NCBI RefSeq assembly: GCF_003945595.2
Contig: NW_024104665.1
Coordinates: forward strand, 1,393,651-1,457,650
Source of the DNA: Pipra filicauda
Lineage: Eukaryota > Chordata > Aves > Passeriformes > Pipridae
Length of the DNA: 64,000 nt
Direction: 5' to 3'
Under the pieces are notes generated by a model. That model was not told the DNA's origin and made no database searches. It saw only the letters and a list, made by a program, of their open reading frames with translations. The position numbers and the translations under genes are program-made. Shown here piece after piece: positions 40,637 to 50,700 of the stretch (within the stretch, counting starts at the first letter, position 1; every line of letters begins with the position of its first letter).

Positions 40637-41545
40637 GATTTAGCAGGCTATAGCAGAAGATTCTTAGTGCCATGGAAGCACAGACTACTGAGGATAAAAT
40701 ATTTTATCAGTAGAGGCAACACAGCTGTCAATTCTTGCAGAATTAAGTTATTCTATGCTATTCTTTGGCTCTTGCTGTGCTTACAGAATTATTTTTCCGT
40801 GACTTAAATCTCTCTCATCCTGAAATACCAACACTGATTGAAACCTGAGATCACAATAAAAACAGCTATTTTTTTTCCCACGGAACAGTAATAAGGCTTT
40901 GATGTAACTTGACTGGAAAAAAAATCAGAATGCTTTTAGTGAAAGATTGAAAAAATAGAAGTTCTAGGTTCCTTTATCAACAGGTTTTCTTATTTACTTT
41001 GAAGGTTGTTTATGCAGTTCTGTGAGAGCTGGGTCTCTACAGAGGTCAGTAAATCCATGCTTATCCAGAGCCTCGGTGACAAAGAGTGAATAATCGATGT
41101 TCAGGGCCAGAGGAGGATCTATCAAATTAGAGGATGCTTTTTGTGAAGACCTGTATGAACCTTCAGTCCAAGGCTATGCTATTACAAGGGAAAGGGAATC
41201 CATAAAGGGTTTTATTGACTTGTCCCTCTTCCACCCGCACAACAAAGGAAATGTGTGTGTATGTGGGTACATAAATGTGTGGGCACTGAAAATAATAAGC
41301 AGCTGAGTTATGACAGTGGCCTGTTTCACCAAAGCTTATAGTTAAACACTCAGTGAGATCCGAGAGAGCGTTTTAAGAGATTTACCATCTCAAAAAGATG
41401 ACAGTAAGGTAGCTGAATCAATTGCCTGGTTTGAGATCTACAAGTTGATCTTAAAAACGTACCAATATGTTTATTTCCCTACCAGGCCAGCTGAAGTGGT
41501 CTGAAACTTTCAAGATTTGCCTGGTTTAGTATTTGTGTAGTTATC

Positions 41546-41551
41546 TTTATT
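41546..41551 (-). terminator. COX7A2L: Candidate COX7A2L polyadenylation signal
   Basis: This is the first canonical AATAAA on the minus strand past the one that overlaps the stop codon. It implies a 3' UTR of about 640 nt. ATTAAA variants lie closer, at 42085-42090 and 41710-41715; the latter is followed by a GT-rich stretch and could be a competing site. None of these is confirmed by transcript data. Confidence 0.4.
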
Positions 41552-42190
41552 GCACAATAATATAGTTTGACAAATGAAAGTTCCAAAACCGAGTATAACT
41601 GATGCTACAATACTGGTGCACTCTGCTGCATACACCGATGCTAAAGTTATGGAATAAATCCACTTTAAACGCTTCAAGGAGTCAAGTCCTACCACCAGAG
41701 GTACAAATATTTAATAATATACCAGCATTTGGAAAGGTTACACTGCCATCTGCTTATGTAAAATGAGCTGTATATGACAGAAAAAGTTCCCAGTATGCTA
41801 TAATAACTAAATTATTTGCTTCTAGTGTTTTGGAAACTAGCAGCATCCTTCCACTAAGAAATGTGGTTCATAGCCCACAAAGTATTTGTCCTGTCCTGTC
41901 CTCTCTCTAACATTGTTTACGTTGGGGGAGGGAAGGAAGGAAAAGCTTAACTTTCTCCAACTCTTTATACATTCCTGCATGACAACAAAAGCTACAACCA
42001 TATGTTAAAATTATGTATTTGGCCATTTATATTGTTTTTTAGAATACATAAGGCAATCAATTTAAAACCATTTTCTCCAAGAAATTTAATCTGAATAATG
42101 AACCCTATGTGACCACAGAATTAAGTGCAAATTGATGCATGCAGGAGGTCCTTCAGAGAAGTGTTGAGAGTCCCATGAACTGTGGTTCAT

Positions 42191-42334
42191 TTATTTCTGT
42201 TGTCTTGGTTGGGAGGCCATGTACAGTGCTACCAGACAGTAGATAGTCCCGCCTATTGTTAGAGCCATAGTGGTCCGATAAAGCAGCCTGTCTGGCACTC
42301 CTCGTTTCAGGTGTACTGGCAATCCGTCTGCTTT
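42191..42334 (-). CDS. COX7A2L: COX7A2L coding exon 3 with stop codon
   Basis: This exon encodes residues 70-116 and ends with TAA at 42193-42191. A strong T-rich tract and CCACAG acceptor precede it. It carries the COX7A-type core [12 protein letters not shown], then [13 protein letters not shown] leading into the single membrane helix, [13 protein letters not shown], and a basic tail ending RQQK. The histidine at residue 77 lies in the segment where mouse work mapped a histidine (residue 73 there) needed for complex IV binding; that correspondence is from memory and unaligned. The stop codon overlaps an AATAAA string (42195-42190), probably by chance. Confidence 0.97.
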   Translation of the reverse strand, partial: KADGLPVHLKRGVPDRLLYRTTMALTIGGTIYCLVALYMASQPRQQK

Positions 42335-45300
42335 CTGTGGGAACAGTTCAAAAAGAAAACAAACAAAAAAGAAATTAACACCCGTTCCAAGGTCATTAAG
42401 GAACAACTTACCCTGCATAAATTAAGAGGCTTCCAAGAGGGAAACCCCCTGACAAATAGGTTACAATCAAGTGTATTCAGTGGTTTTTATCCAGCAAGCC
42501 AAATGTGCGAAGGCACGTTACTTTTGTTAGCCAAAGCTGTTAAGTGCAAGCAGAAAGAATATATATTGAAATATTTCTCAAGAGGCCCTGGATGGAGAAA
42601 GTGTCACTAACAAAAGAACATGAGAGGATGGGTATAAAAAAATATTCACCGAGTCAGACTGACACACTCCACATTCAAGTGGCATGTAAGAGAGAAAAGG
42701 GAACATTATATGAAGCACATGCTTAAAAGAAAAATGCTTAACTAATTTGTTTTATGAAAAATCCTAGCATGCCTAAAAATTGCATAGCTAACAAACTGGC
42801 CTTGAAAACTTTACTGTGCTCTTCTTATACTGCATTATAAACAGCTTCAGTAATATTCAAATAACTATACACAGAATAGTAATGTTCTGCTTTGCTCCTC
42901 CAGATCAGCTTTAAGGCATACGCTTGGATTCCCAGAGAGAAAGGGCTTTTAATAGTCAAATTTTATTTTTGTTTAATACAACAAACATCTTCTGAAGCCA
43001 GCAAAAAGACAATGTTACTAGGCTTTCCACTTCCTGTATTTGTCTCCTAGACAAGGCATATATATACTTTGCAGTATAGTACAAGTGTACAGGTTATACT
43101 GCACTTGGCATTTCTTGATTAGACTTTACAGAATTAGGCATTACAGAATGACAAAAGTAGTTAGCTATATTAAAATAAGGACGGATATGTCCCACTCTCC
43201 AGTTTTCTGTAAGTTACTCTCAAAAGTTGTCATTACCTGAAAAATTTTCTGTAGGTCTGGTACCTTGTTTTTACCCAAGTAAGAATCAGTTGCTGGAAAA
43301 TCTGGAGCAAGTTTACTTGTTGTCCCAAAAATCGGAGCTGGGGATTCAGTGGAAACTATTGGTTTGAGTCCCTGCATAAATAAAGATTAAAATATCAAGG
43401 TATATAACACTTGCAAATGTACCAATTGTCACGTTAGGCAGGTACGCTGCCAATCATTACAAGGATACATTACAGAGACTATTTAGCTGGTATGAAGACC
43501 TGTGACAATGAGCTCCAGACACACTGCTGGCCCACTGATTTCTCAGCAACATCTTTGGGTCAGAGCTTAGCGAGGAAAATAGGAGCCTCCTTTGCAATTT
43601 CCTCATGGCATTAACTTATAGCTATTGTTTTTCAGTGCTGGTACTTGGCCCAAATTACTGCTTGTATTTTGCACACAGTCAGACTATCCAGGACTCTCTC
43701 TGAGCAGTAGGATTACAAACAAGGATCCTTGATGCTAGGATCGGAGTGAGGAATAAACTCTACCTCCCGAATTCTGCAAGCAGTAGCCATAAATAATTTG
43801 GCCTTGAATAATTTGGAAGCATATTTTGAGTCAAAAAAAAAAGGTTAGGATCACTTGTGTCATACAGAAGTCATAAGTGATACTCAAGGACACTCCAGAG
43901 GCCCTGACATGGTGGATATTTTATGCAGATGCAACTACACTGTGTAATTCACGTTGCTGCAACTTGCCATACCTCAGTGAACTCCACATGAGCAGCACAG
44001 CTCAATTTCCCTTTGGTTCAGATCGTTGTACTCTACGTTTGCCATAATTAAAAACTACATAATTCAGTTCTGTGTCTAAGAGCACAAAGTCACAGCCATC
44101 ATGACGTGTCTTCCTTGCCTTTACTATTCTAGTTAGATTTAAAAGTTATGTCTGGACACATGGCAGTGACTTTTATATTATGGCTCCCAAAACAGCTATA
44201 ATTTTTTTTCTAAGTTGACTCAGAATTAAGAACATTGTACACTTAAATTAATGCAACAGGTTTTCACTACAAACAGAAGCAGTGCTCTCCATGGGTCAAG
44301 TTCAGACTGCACTGAAACTCTAGTTTCAGTTGAAAGGACTAGTTGATGCATTTTGTATTTAAGAGAACTGCCTGAACAGTGTTTGAAGCTGGAAGCAGAC
44401 TGGCACTCTTTCTCTTATGCCTGCCATAGACCAGACACGTTTTCCATATGTAAACTCTCTGCTACAACAGGCATCTTCAGCAAAAAGACCAGATTTCTCA
44501 GCTTCCCAAAATAATCTATGGAATGGTCATCAATTCTCTATCCTGAAGATGTGGGTTCAGCTTCCCACTGTTCTAGTGCCTAAATGAATATTAGAATCCA
44601 TTTGTGACCTTCCTGGTTACATTTTGAAAGACAGCAGCCAAAACTGCATTCTCTGGCATATTCAGTAATTACTGCCTTTCTACTGAACAGGCTTGTGCCT
44701 GAAGGTAAGGACTGAATTATTTAAGAACCGTGACCAGTTCTGGTCATACTGGTGAGAAGGAAGCATCTAAGGAACTATTTTTAGCCAGGGGAAGTTAATG
44801 ACTATATATCCAAGGCTCAGTACCAGCTACGGCAAAAGACTTGAAGAAAGCAATTTTGGACCACTTTTCTATCTATAGGAACTTTAGGTATTTTGTTAGA
44901 TTTGTCTTTAAAAGGTTGGTGATTTGATAGAACTACAGACCAGATGTTTATACTAAATGTGCAGCTGACTTTTTCTCCAAAACTTTTCTTGCCTTCTTGA
45001 TTGTTAGTATCGCAACAAATGTGAAAATGTGCATCTTTCCTCTGCCTTAAAATTTCCAATTCTGAATCTCACTTTCACCTTCCTGAGAGCCCACTTCTAC
45101 CAGCAGCAGTGCCATCTAGTAACTCCCACAGTTACTTAATCACTGCAATTCCTGCTTGTTGTGATCATGTCTCCTGTATTTCATGAACTATCTGTAGCAT
45201 GTGGCAAATGTAAATACTGAGAATTGGAGTAAGCTGCAAACTACTTCCAATAGTTTCACGATAAAGATATTTCTTTGATCATTCCGAAACTCACAGATAA

Positions 45301-48300
45301 GAGGCAACCCCTACCATTTGTTACTAGCACTAAAATTCCTGCACCTACAGAAGACTGCCTGCATGCAAGACACACTATGGATTACTATTGGAATAGTGAA
45401 ATCAGTCATGTTAACAACTGTTGGTTATTGCACACTTCTTCTGGCTTTAGAAATACATTCCTGGTCAGATAGTTATAAGATCCCCCTTCTGCTGAAGCCA
45501 TAGCAGATTCAGACCCAACTCATAATGACCAACTTCATCATGAAATCAAATGAAACCATTTCAGAAAACTCATATAATTATCAGTGTACTGTTGTAAATT
45601 ACTTCCAGAGCAGCATGGCACCAGTTAAGAACATCATATGGCACTTTAAATAAAAACCACTGATGTGGTTTGCTGGCTCAAGGAAAGAGTACAACAAAAC
45701 ACTGCTGCTGAAGGGAGACCATTCACATCGCCTAATGCTGCATTAATCAGGGTCCCTCATACCTATGTAAAATTCCACTTGAATTCCATCCATGAATTGT
45801 GAATCTTGTGGTCAGCTCCACCCAGGCTCAGAAACTCAGCTAAATCAGTGTAACTGCCTGGCTGTTCCTACTTGGTATTTGTCTGTGGTTATTGGCAAGT
45901 GCTTTATCTCAGACCCAGCTGCTTGCTAAGCTTAGCGTGACTGAAGAGAAATCCTCAGTATAATGTCATGGCTGAATTTCACTGCAGATCATTTTTAAGT
46001 AAGAACTTAGACACCTTAAATGACCCTTGTCACTTGTATTTAACATTACTAAAACTATGTTTAAGAGATTTAATAACATTAGTATCTGACTACACTCCGG
46101 ATAGTACTGAGGAATTAATGCCTCTAAACATTTGACCTAAGCTTCATTAAAAAAATGTTACACATTGATAATTCCTCTTCTGAGATTATCTTTTATTTCT
46201 AATCACTATAACATGGTTTTTACCCCATTCTTGGACAACGTACAGCAGAGGTAGTATGCAGAACAGTCAACATCAGCTGATTTCATCAGCACACTACAGC
46301 AAAGACTTTGTCAGATGCTGAAGTCCTCAAAGAAAGGTCAAGACATGTAGCTAATCCAAAATAGCAAACAGAATTCTCTGCCTAACCTGCTGTAGCGTTT
46401 GTTCCCCTCTCAGAGGTCTGAACGTCTAAGGACACAATATATCTGTCAGTTGGCCATCATGCTCAAAGTTACAACAAATTTATCCCTTTCTAGTATGAAT
46501 CCGTAAGTTAAATGGACATGTTCCCGACAGCACAGAACAGTTAAGGATTTGGAGCATAATTTAATGGAGACAGCACCACACTCAAATTTTTAAATGTTAG
46601 GGGCATTGCTCAAACAGATCAGAGAATGAGAAAGTAGAGAAAACTGAGGTAAGGACCAAAAGGAAAAGGGGAAAGAAAGTTAAGCTGAGAATTAGTATTT
46701 CAGAACATGCATTGAAATACCTTTTATGAACTTGCTGAACATAGACACTTCTAACCTAAACAGCAGGTTCTCCATAGTAGAACACACCCCATTGTATGAG
46801 GTTAAATATATTTGTTATCTCTAACACAAAGATGCTCTTAGGCAGGATCACTTGAGGTTTTGTTTGTATTGGGGTGACACACTTAAGGTAAAGTGATTTT
46901 GTGCACTTACTAAGTAACACCTATGGCATAAAAGGTTGACCATTATAGTTTCTCAACAAACTCCAAGCAATTCGTAGGGGATAAAAATCAAAAGACCTGT
47001 GGTTCATGGGGAGTTTAAATAGATATAAGCAAAATAAGTTGTATCAAGTGAAGATCCAGTAATGTAACTAAATTTCTACTTGGATGGTGTTCAGCCTTGA
47101 AGACCTAGGGAAAAGTTCTACAGAAAAGTTCATATCCTTGTCCTCACCTGACATTTGAAACTGGTCCCACTGTTTGTACTTTAAACATAACCCACTGCTT
47201 TGAATTAATACTTTTTATTGCATTTGTAATGGTTATGGCAGTCATTGTCCTACCAAATATGAGAAGTAGTTTTTTTCAACCTATTTGACTCCTCAGCTGC
47301 ACCAGCCGAGGAAGTTCCCATTTACTCAAACAAGCTGAACTGTTCAGACTACTTTATGCAACTTTGTTAAACATAAAACTTAAGTCTTCTAAGAATGCTA
47401 GGACTGAGATGGAAAGAACAACACACATTTAAAACTCCGGGAATTTTTTGTTAGAATAAGCTGCTAGTTAAGTTATTGTCAGCAAAAGAATTTCTGAAAA
47501 ACATTCTGACAGATACTTTGCAGGCCCATAATAAGCCTAAACCTGAACTGGGAAGCATCACAATGTAACAGCACAAAATAGAGTGAATTATGACACTGAT
47601 TATTTGCCTAAGCAGAATTTGAGTCACAGGATGCCTTCACTTTTTCAGAAACATCAAAATAAACAGAAGCATAAAAAGCAAACCACTTTACATTCTGAGT
47701 TATATTTTATGAAATAGAGCAATGAAATTAAAAAACAAAATTCATTTCACTTTGGACTTAACACCTACTTATTCATGGGATTCTTTTCATATTTTAATTG
47801 CTATTTATTGAAAACATTTTTATCAGACTGATGCATCTGAATGTGTGACGTGGGAATTGAGTCAAACTAAGAAAAAATAAAAAAGGAAATTCTACCAAAA
47901 ATCTGGCCTAGCCTAATAACACTGCAAAAAGGGACTGAAAGTAACTCTTTAAAATGTAGCTATTCTACTGCACAGCACATTTGTGTGACACAGCTGAGGA
48001 CTAAGCTGTGTTAATGATAAGCTGATATGAAAGATAGTACAGGAAAGGTGGTTTTTTATTTTGCTTTAAACAAACTTTTATAGATTTGTGTCCTCTCTGA
48101 TAAAGGTTTTAATGCTTTCAGTAATTTTTTTCTTCTGCATTAACAGACAAGAGAGGGGACTGGCTGCAGGACTGCTCTGACCTGCCAGCTGCAATTTACA
48201 GTCCTGTGTCTAGTTGTGGGCACCTCAATTCAGGAAGGACACTGAGGTGCTGGAGCAAGTCCAGAGAAAGGCAACGGATCCGATGAGGGTCTGGAGCACA

Positions 48301-49003
48301 AATCCTATGAGGACCAGTTGAGGAAGCTGGGGGTGTTTAACCTGGAGAAGAGGAGGCTCAGTGGTGACCTTATCACTCTCTACAACTGCCTGAAAGGAGG
48401 GTGTAGCCAGGTGGGGGTCGGCCTCCCAGACAACAAGCGACAGGCTGAGAGAACACAGTATTATGTTGCGCCAGAGAGGGTTTAGGTTGGACATCAGGAG
48501 GAATTTCTTCACAGAAAGGGTGATCAGAAATTGGAGGTGCCCAGGGAGGTGGTGGAGTCACCGTCCCTGGAGGTGTTAAAGGAATGAATGGACATGGCAC
48601 TCGGTGCCCCGGCTGACAGGGTGGTGTTCGGTCACAGGTTGGGCTAGATGATCCCTGAGGTCTTTTCCAACCTAATTGATTCTGTGATTCTAAAACACCA
48701 CCAGCCACTGCTGCAGCTCGGGGGCCGTCTCGTACGATGACGGTGTGTTAATCCCTTGCTGTGACCCCCGATACACCCACAGCCGACTCGGGGGCCGCCC
48801 CGCCGAGCGCGGCGTCCCGGCTCGCCCAAGGTCACGCGAGGGGCCGGGTGCGCTCGGTGCACGGCGGGGCGGCCGATCCCTCCCGGCTGAGCCGCCGCCC
48901 GGTGCCGCAGCCCCTGCCCGGGGTGTGTTACCTGCGGGTTGTAGGCGGCGGCCGCCGTGGCCCCGACGAGCCGCTGCGCGAAGCCGCTGAACTTGTAGTA
49001 CAT
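42191..49003 (-). CDS. COX7A2L: COX7A2L (SCAF1/COX7RP), respiratory supercomplex assembly factor, three coding exons
   Basis: Joining 49003-48932, 43371-43237 and 42334-42191 on the minus strand gives 24+45+47 = 116 residues and a TAA stop, with no frameshift. The family is known as a COX7A-related protein of the mitochondrial inner membrane that links complex III to complex IV in supercomplexes. Visible parts are a basic, Ala-rich N-terminus starting MYYKFSGF (presequence-like), a polar middle with [10 protein letters not shown], the COX7A-type block [15 protein letters not shown], one membrane helix at about residues 90-110, and a short basic tail. The human protein is 114 residues as I recall it; the two extra residues here fall in exon 2 and at the tail. 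MYYKFSGF and the ending YMASQP separate it from COX7A1 and COX7A2. All introns are GT-AG and in phase 0. The start has G at -3. The gene is intact and very likely functional. Confidence 0.97.
42335..43236 (-). other. COX7A2L: COX7A2L intron 2
   Basis: This GT-AG intron of 902 bp has a clear pyrimidine-rich tract before the exon 3 acceptor. The open frames in it have no recognisable similarity, and I see no repeat. Confidence 0.9.
43237..43371 (-). CDS. COX7A2L: COX7A2L coding exon 2
   Basis: This exon encodes residues 25-69, from [10 protein letters not shown] to VPDLQKIFQ. The acceptor reads TTTATGCAG just before 43371 and the donor reads CAG|GTAATG with GT at 43236-43235. The exon is 135 bp and phase 0 at both ends. 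It covers the less conserved linker between the presequence and the COX7A-like domain, then the conserved [10 protein letters not shown] helix that begins the complex IV-binding part. It is one codon longer than my recollection of the human exon. No stop or frameshift interrupts it. Confidence 0.96.
43372..48931 (-). other. COX7A2L: COX7A2L intron 1
   Basis: This GT-AG intron of 5,560 bp is bounded by GTAAC (48931 downward) and TATGCAG (ending 43372). Its 5' end lies in the CpG island. From about 48692 down to 48150 it contains a CR1 tail on the opposite strand to the gene. The rest is AT-rich, and I recognise no further exon, RNA gene or repeat in it. Confidence 0.9.
48150..48692 (+). mobile_element. 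CR1 LINE 3' tail inside COX7A2L intron 1
   Basis: It starts near GGACTGGCTGCAGGACTGC and follows the CR1 3' region: GTGGGCACCTCAATTCAGG, CTGGAGCAAGTCCAGAGAAA, TTTAACCTGGAGAAGAGGAG, GGTTGGACATCAGGAGGAAT, CCCTGGAGGTGTTAAAGG and TTGGGCTAGATGATCCC. It ends CCAACCTAATTGATTCTGTG plus ATTCTA. It lies antisense to COX7A2L. Its 3' end is about 240 bp from the exon 1 splice donor and abuts the CpG island. The 5' border is approximate. Confidence 0.93.
48932..49003 (-). CDS. COX7A2L: COX7A2L coding exon 1
   Basis: This exon encodes residues 1-24, MYYKFSGF through AYNPQ. The ATG complement lies at 49001-49003. The last codon CAG at 48934-48932 is followed by a GTAAC donor starting at 48931. The context upstream of the ATG is GCCCGCC, with G at -3, so initiation should be good. 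The exon lies inside the CpG island and is very GC-rich. It encodes four alanines in a row (residues 17-20) from GC-only codons. The peptide is short and amphipathic with Lys and Arg and no acidic residue, which fits mitochondrial targeting. The frame runs on into the intron without a quick stop, so a naive open-frame caller would extend it wrongly. Confidence 0.96.
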
Positions 49004-49352
49004 GGCGGGCGGGGGGGCGCCGGTGCGACCGCGCCGGGAAAGGACCCCCCGCCACAGCCGGCTGCTCTGAGACGTCGCACCGTTCAAGGGCCCCTCCGGC
49101 TCGCGGACAACCGGTACAGCCGCCTGCGCGGGAAACCGCCGAAGGAATAAGGTAAAAAACAAACAAAAAAAAGAAATCCAGAAAAATACAGGAGCCTGTA
49201 CCAAGGCAGCGGGAGCGCTTGTCTTCCAAGCACGCCCGGCGCTCGCGAAGAAACTGAGCCTGGCGACAATTTTGAATCAGGCAAAAAACCCGACCCCCCA
49301 AGCAAGCCGGGGAGGAGCGCTAAGGGCGGTGGGAGCGGGTGTGTCTTACGTC

Positions 49353-49362
49353 GGCCAATCAG
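49353..49362 (-). promoter_or_regulatory. NF-Y (CCAAT / Y-box) site
   Basis: The plus strand reads GGCCAATCAG, so the minus strand carries CTGATTGGCC, a near-ideal NF-Y site. It lies about 350 bp upstream of the COX7A2L ATG. Directly beside it, TTACGTCG at 49346-49353 resembles an ATF/CREB site with one mismatch on the minus strand. NF-Y sites usually sit 60-100 bp from a start site, which would put COX7A2L transcription initiation around 49260-49300. That placement is inference. Confidence 0.55.
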
Positions 49363-49420
49363 CGCGGGCGGGAGGTGAGGCCCCGCCCTCTGGCGGGTGC
49401 GGTGGGGGCGCCCCGGGGCA

Positions 49421-49432
49421 GGGGGCGGGGCC
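49421..49432 (+). promoter_or_regulatory. GC box (Sp/KLF-type site)
   Basis: The run GGGGGCGGGGCC matches the Sp1-type GC box. Another match in the opposite sense, GGCCCCGCCC, lies at about 49379-49388. Both are in the CpG island upstream of COX7A2L. Confidence 0.45.
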
Positions 49433-49597
49433 GCGGGAGCGCGCGGGTCACGCGGGCTCGTGCGCGGGGCGGCGGCGGCGCCTCAGGTTCCGATCCGCGC
49501 GCGCTGCGCGTGAGGGAGCGGGTGGGTCTGTGTTCGGGTCCGCTCTGAACAGGGGGGGGCCGCTCAGTCGGGTGCGTTACCCCGTGTGCAACAGGCC

Positions 49598-50186
49598 AAG
49601 AGTCGCGGAATCAAACAGGGTGGAAAAGACCAGTGAGGTCATCGAGTCCAACCTGTGTCCGAACACCACCTAGTCAACGAGACCGTGGCACCGAATGCCA
49701 CTTCCAGTCTTTCCTTAAACACCTCCAGGAACGGTGACTGCACCACCTCCCTCGGCAGCCCATGCCAATGTCTAATCACCTCTCTGTGAGGAAATTCTTC
49801 CTAATGTCCAACCTAAACCTTCTTGAGGCTGGCACGTCTTGAGGCCATTTCGTCTCATCCTGTCACTTGTTGCCTGGGAGAAGGGGCCAACCCCCACCTG
49901 GCTACAGCCTCCTTACGGGGAGTTGCAGAGAGTGATGAGATCTCCCCTGAGGCTCCTTTTCTGCAGGTTAAACACCCCCAGCTCCCTCAGCTGCTCCTCA
50001 TAAGACTTGTGCTCCAGACCCTTCCCCAGCTTTGTTTCTCTTCTCTGGATGTGCTCCAGCACCTCAATGTCCTTCCTGAAGTGAGGGGCCCAGAACTGAA
50101 CACAAGACTCAAGGGTGGCCTCACCAGTGCCGTGTACAGGGGAGGTATCACTTCCCTAGTCCTTCTGGCCATACTCCTACTGATAC
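49598..50186 (-). mobile_element. CR1 LINE 3' tail upstream of COX7A2L, inverted relative to the intronic copy
   Basis: The plus strand is the reverse complement of a CR1 tail: GCGGAATCAAACAGGGTGG, AAAAGACCAGTGAGGTCATC, GAGTCCAACC, TTAAACACCTCCAGGAACGG, GGAAATTCTTCCTAATGTCC, AACACCCCCAGCTCCCTCAG, TCTCTGGATGTGCTCCAGCA and CTCACCAGTGCCGTGTACAG, ending CTGATAC. About 590 bp is preserved. It abuts the CpG island with its 3' end and an LTR with its 5' end. Confidence 0.93.
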
Positions 50187-50700
50187 ATTGATTATTTATT
50201 TCAGAGCTGTGCAAGCCTGGGTGCTTGGTGGTGTTGTACAAATCAAGCACACCCACTACCAGAGCTTTTTACTATTTATATGTTTTAGCAAACAAAGGCA
50301 TTTACTGGCTACAAGTTACATAATTTTCTTATTAATTCTATTGGTTAATTATTCTCTCTCTTCTCATGCTAATTAGTCTGCATTCTCATTCTTTCTCTTG
50401 AGTCGGTGGGTTTCTCGAGTCAGTGATCTGCAAGTCGGTAGTTCTGGTCATGCTCTCCCCCTGCAAGAATTGCCTTTCACCCAGTCGGAGCTGATTCAGC
50501 ACAGTTGCTAAGTTGTCTTTATTGGTTTCTTACTTATCTTGGGAGTTCTGCAAAATATCCTTGTGGCCCATAAATTCTACATTCTTTGTGTCCACTCTCA
50601 ATGGTACATCCTTCTTCCTAAGCTTTGTTAACCTCCCCCTAGATCTGAGATCACTGGAGCATGTCAAACCCTAAACCTTAAGAAGGCAATTCTTCCAACA
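50181..50700 (-). mobile_element. LTR of an avian endogenous retrovirus, oriented toward COX7A2L
   Basis: The minus strand starts TGTTGGAAGAATTGCCTTC and has a U3-like body, TATAAATA at 50273-50280, then TGTGCTTGATTTGTACAAC, ACCACCAAGCACCCAGGCTT, GCACAGCTCTG and AATAAA (50195-50200). This TATA-to-poly(A) spacing of under 100 bp is typical of a short R region. TG...CA ends are possible at 50700 and 50181, but TGATAC at 50181-50186 also fits the neighbouring CR1, so the 3' border is ambiguous and the LTR may be truncated. I see no internal retroviral sequence and no target-site duplication. Confidence 0.75.

Larger units (their letters stand above)
32406..41545. other. Gene-poor sequence downstream of COX7A2L
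   Basis: About 9 kb with no exon I can recognise on either strand. The 143-residue frame at 33786-34217 on the plus strand has no known domain. Homopurine/homopyrimidine tracts lie at 40320-40410 and 40560-40636. In mammals the 3' end of EML4 lies close to this side of COX7A2L, but I see no EML4 WD-repeat or C-terminal sequence. Confidence 0.5.
48725..49590. promoter_or_regulatory. COX7A2L: CpG island and promoter of COX7A2L
   Basis: The base composition changes abruptly from AT-rich flanks to very GC-rich sequence dense in CG dinucleotides. The island covers coding exon 1, its 5' UTR and the upstream region. It holds an NF-Y box at 49353-49362, an ACGT half-site next to it and GC boxes near 49381 and 49421. 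No TATA box is obvious, as expected for a housekeeping mitochondrial gene. Such islands often fire in both directions, but I recognise no coding exon on the plus strand here. CR1 fragments flank both edges. Confidence 0.88.

Noticed and set aside
42190..42195. AATAAA overlapping the COX7A2L stop codon as a poly(A) signal
   Set aside because: It would leave almost no 3' UTR; more likely a chance overlap of TAA with the flanking bases.
48690..49301. A 203-residue open frame on the minus strand through the CpG island, and a 186-residue one overlapping it at 48644-49204
   Set aside because: GC-rich DNA has few stop codons. The 186-residue frame contains the true COX7A2L exon 1 but runs past its splice donor into the intron and the CR1; the other frame has no known similarity.
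49272..49673. A 133-residue plus-strand frame in the CpG island that might be a divergent gene's first exon
   Set aside because: It is Gly/Ala/Arg-rich from base composition, resembles no protein I know, and ends inside a CR1 tail.
50640..50690. A telomere-like AAACCCTAAACC string
   Set aside because: It is a single occurrence inside the LTR with no tandem array, so not an interstitial telomere.
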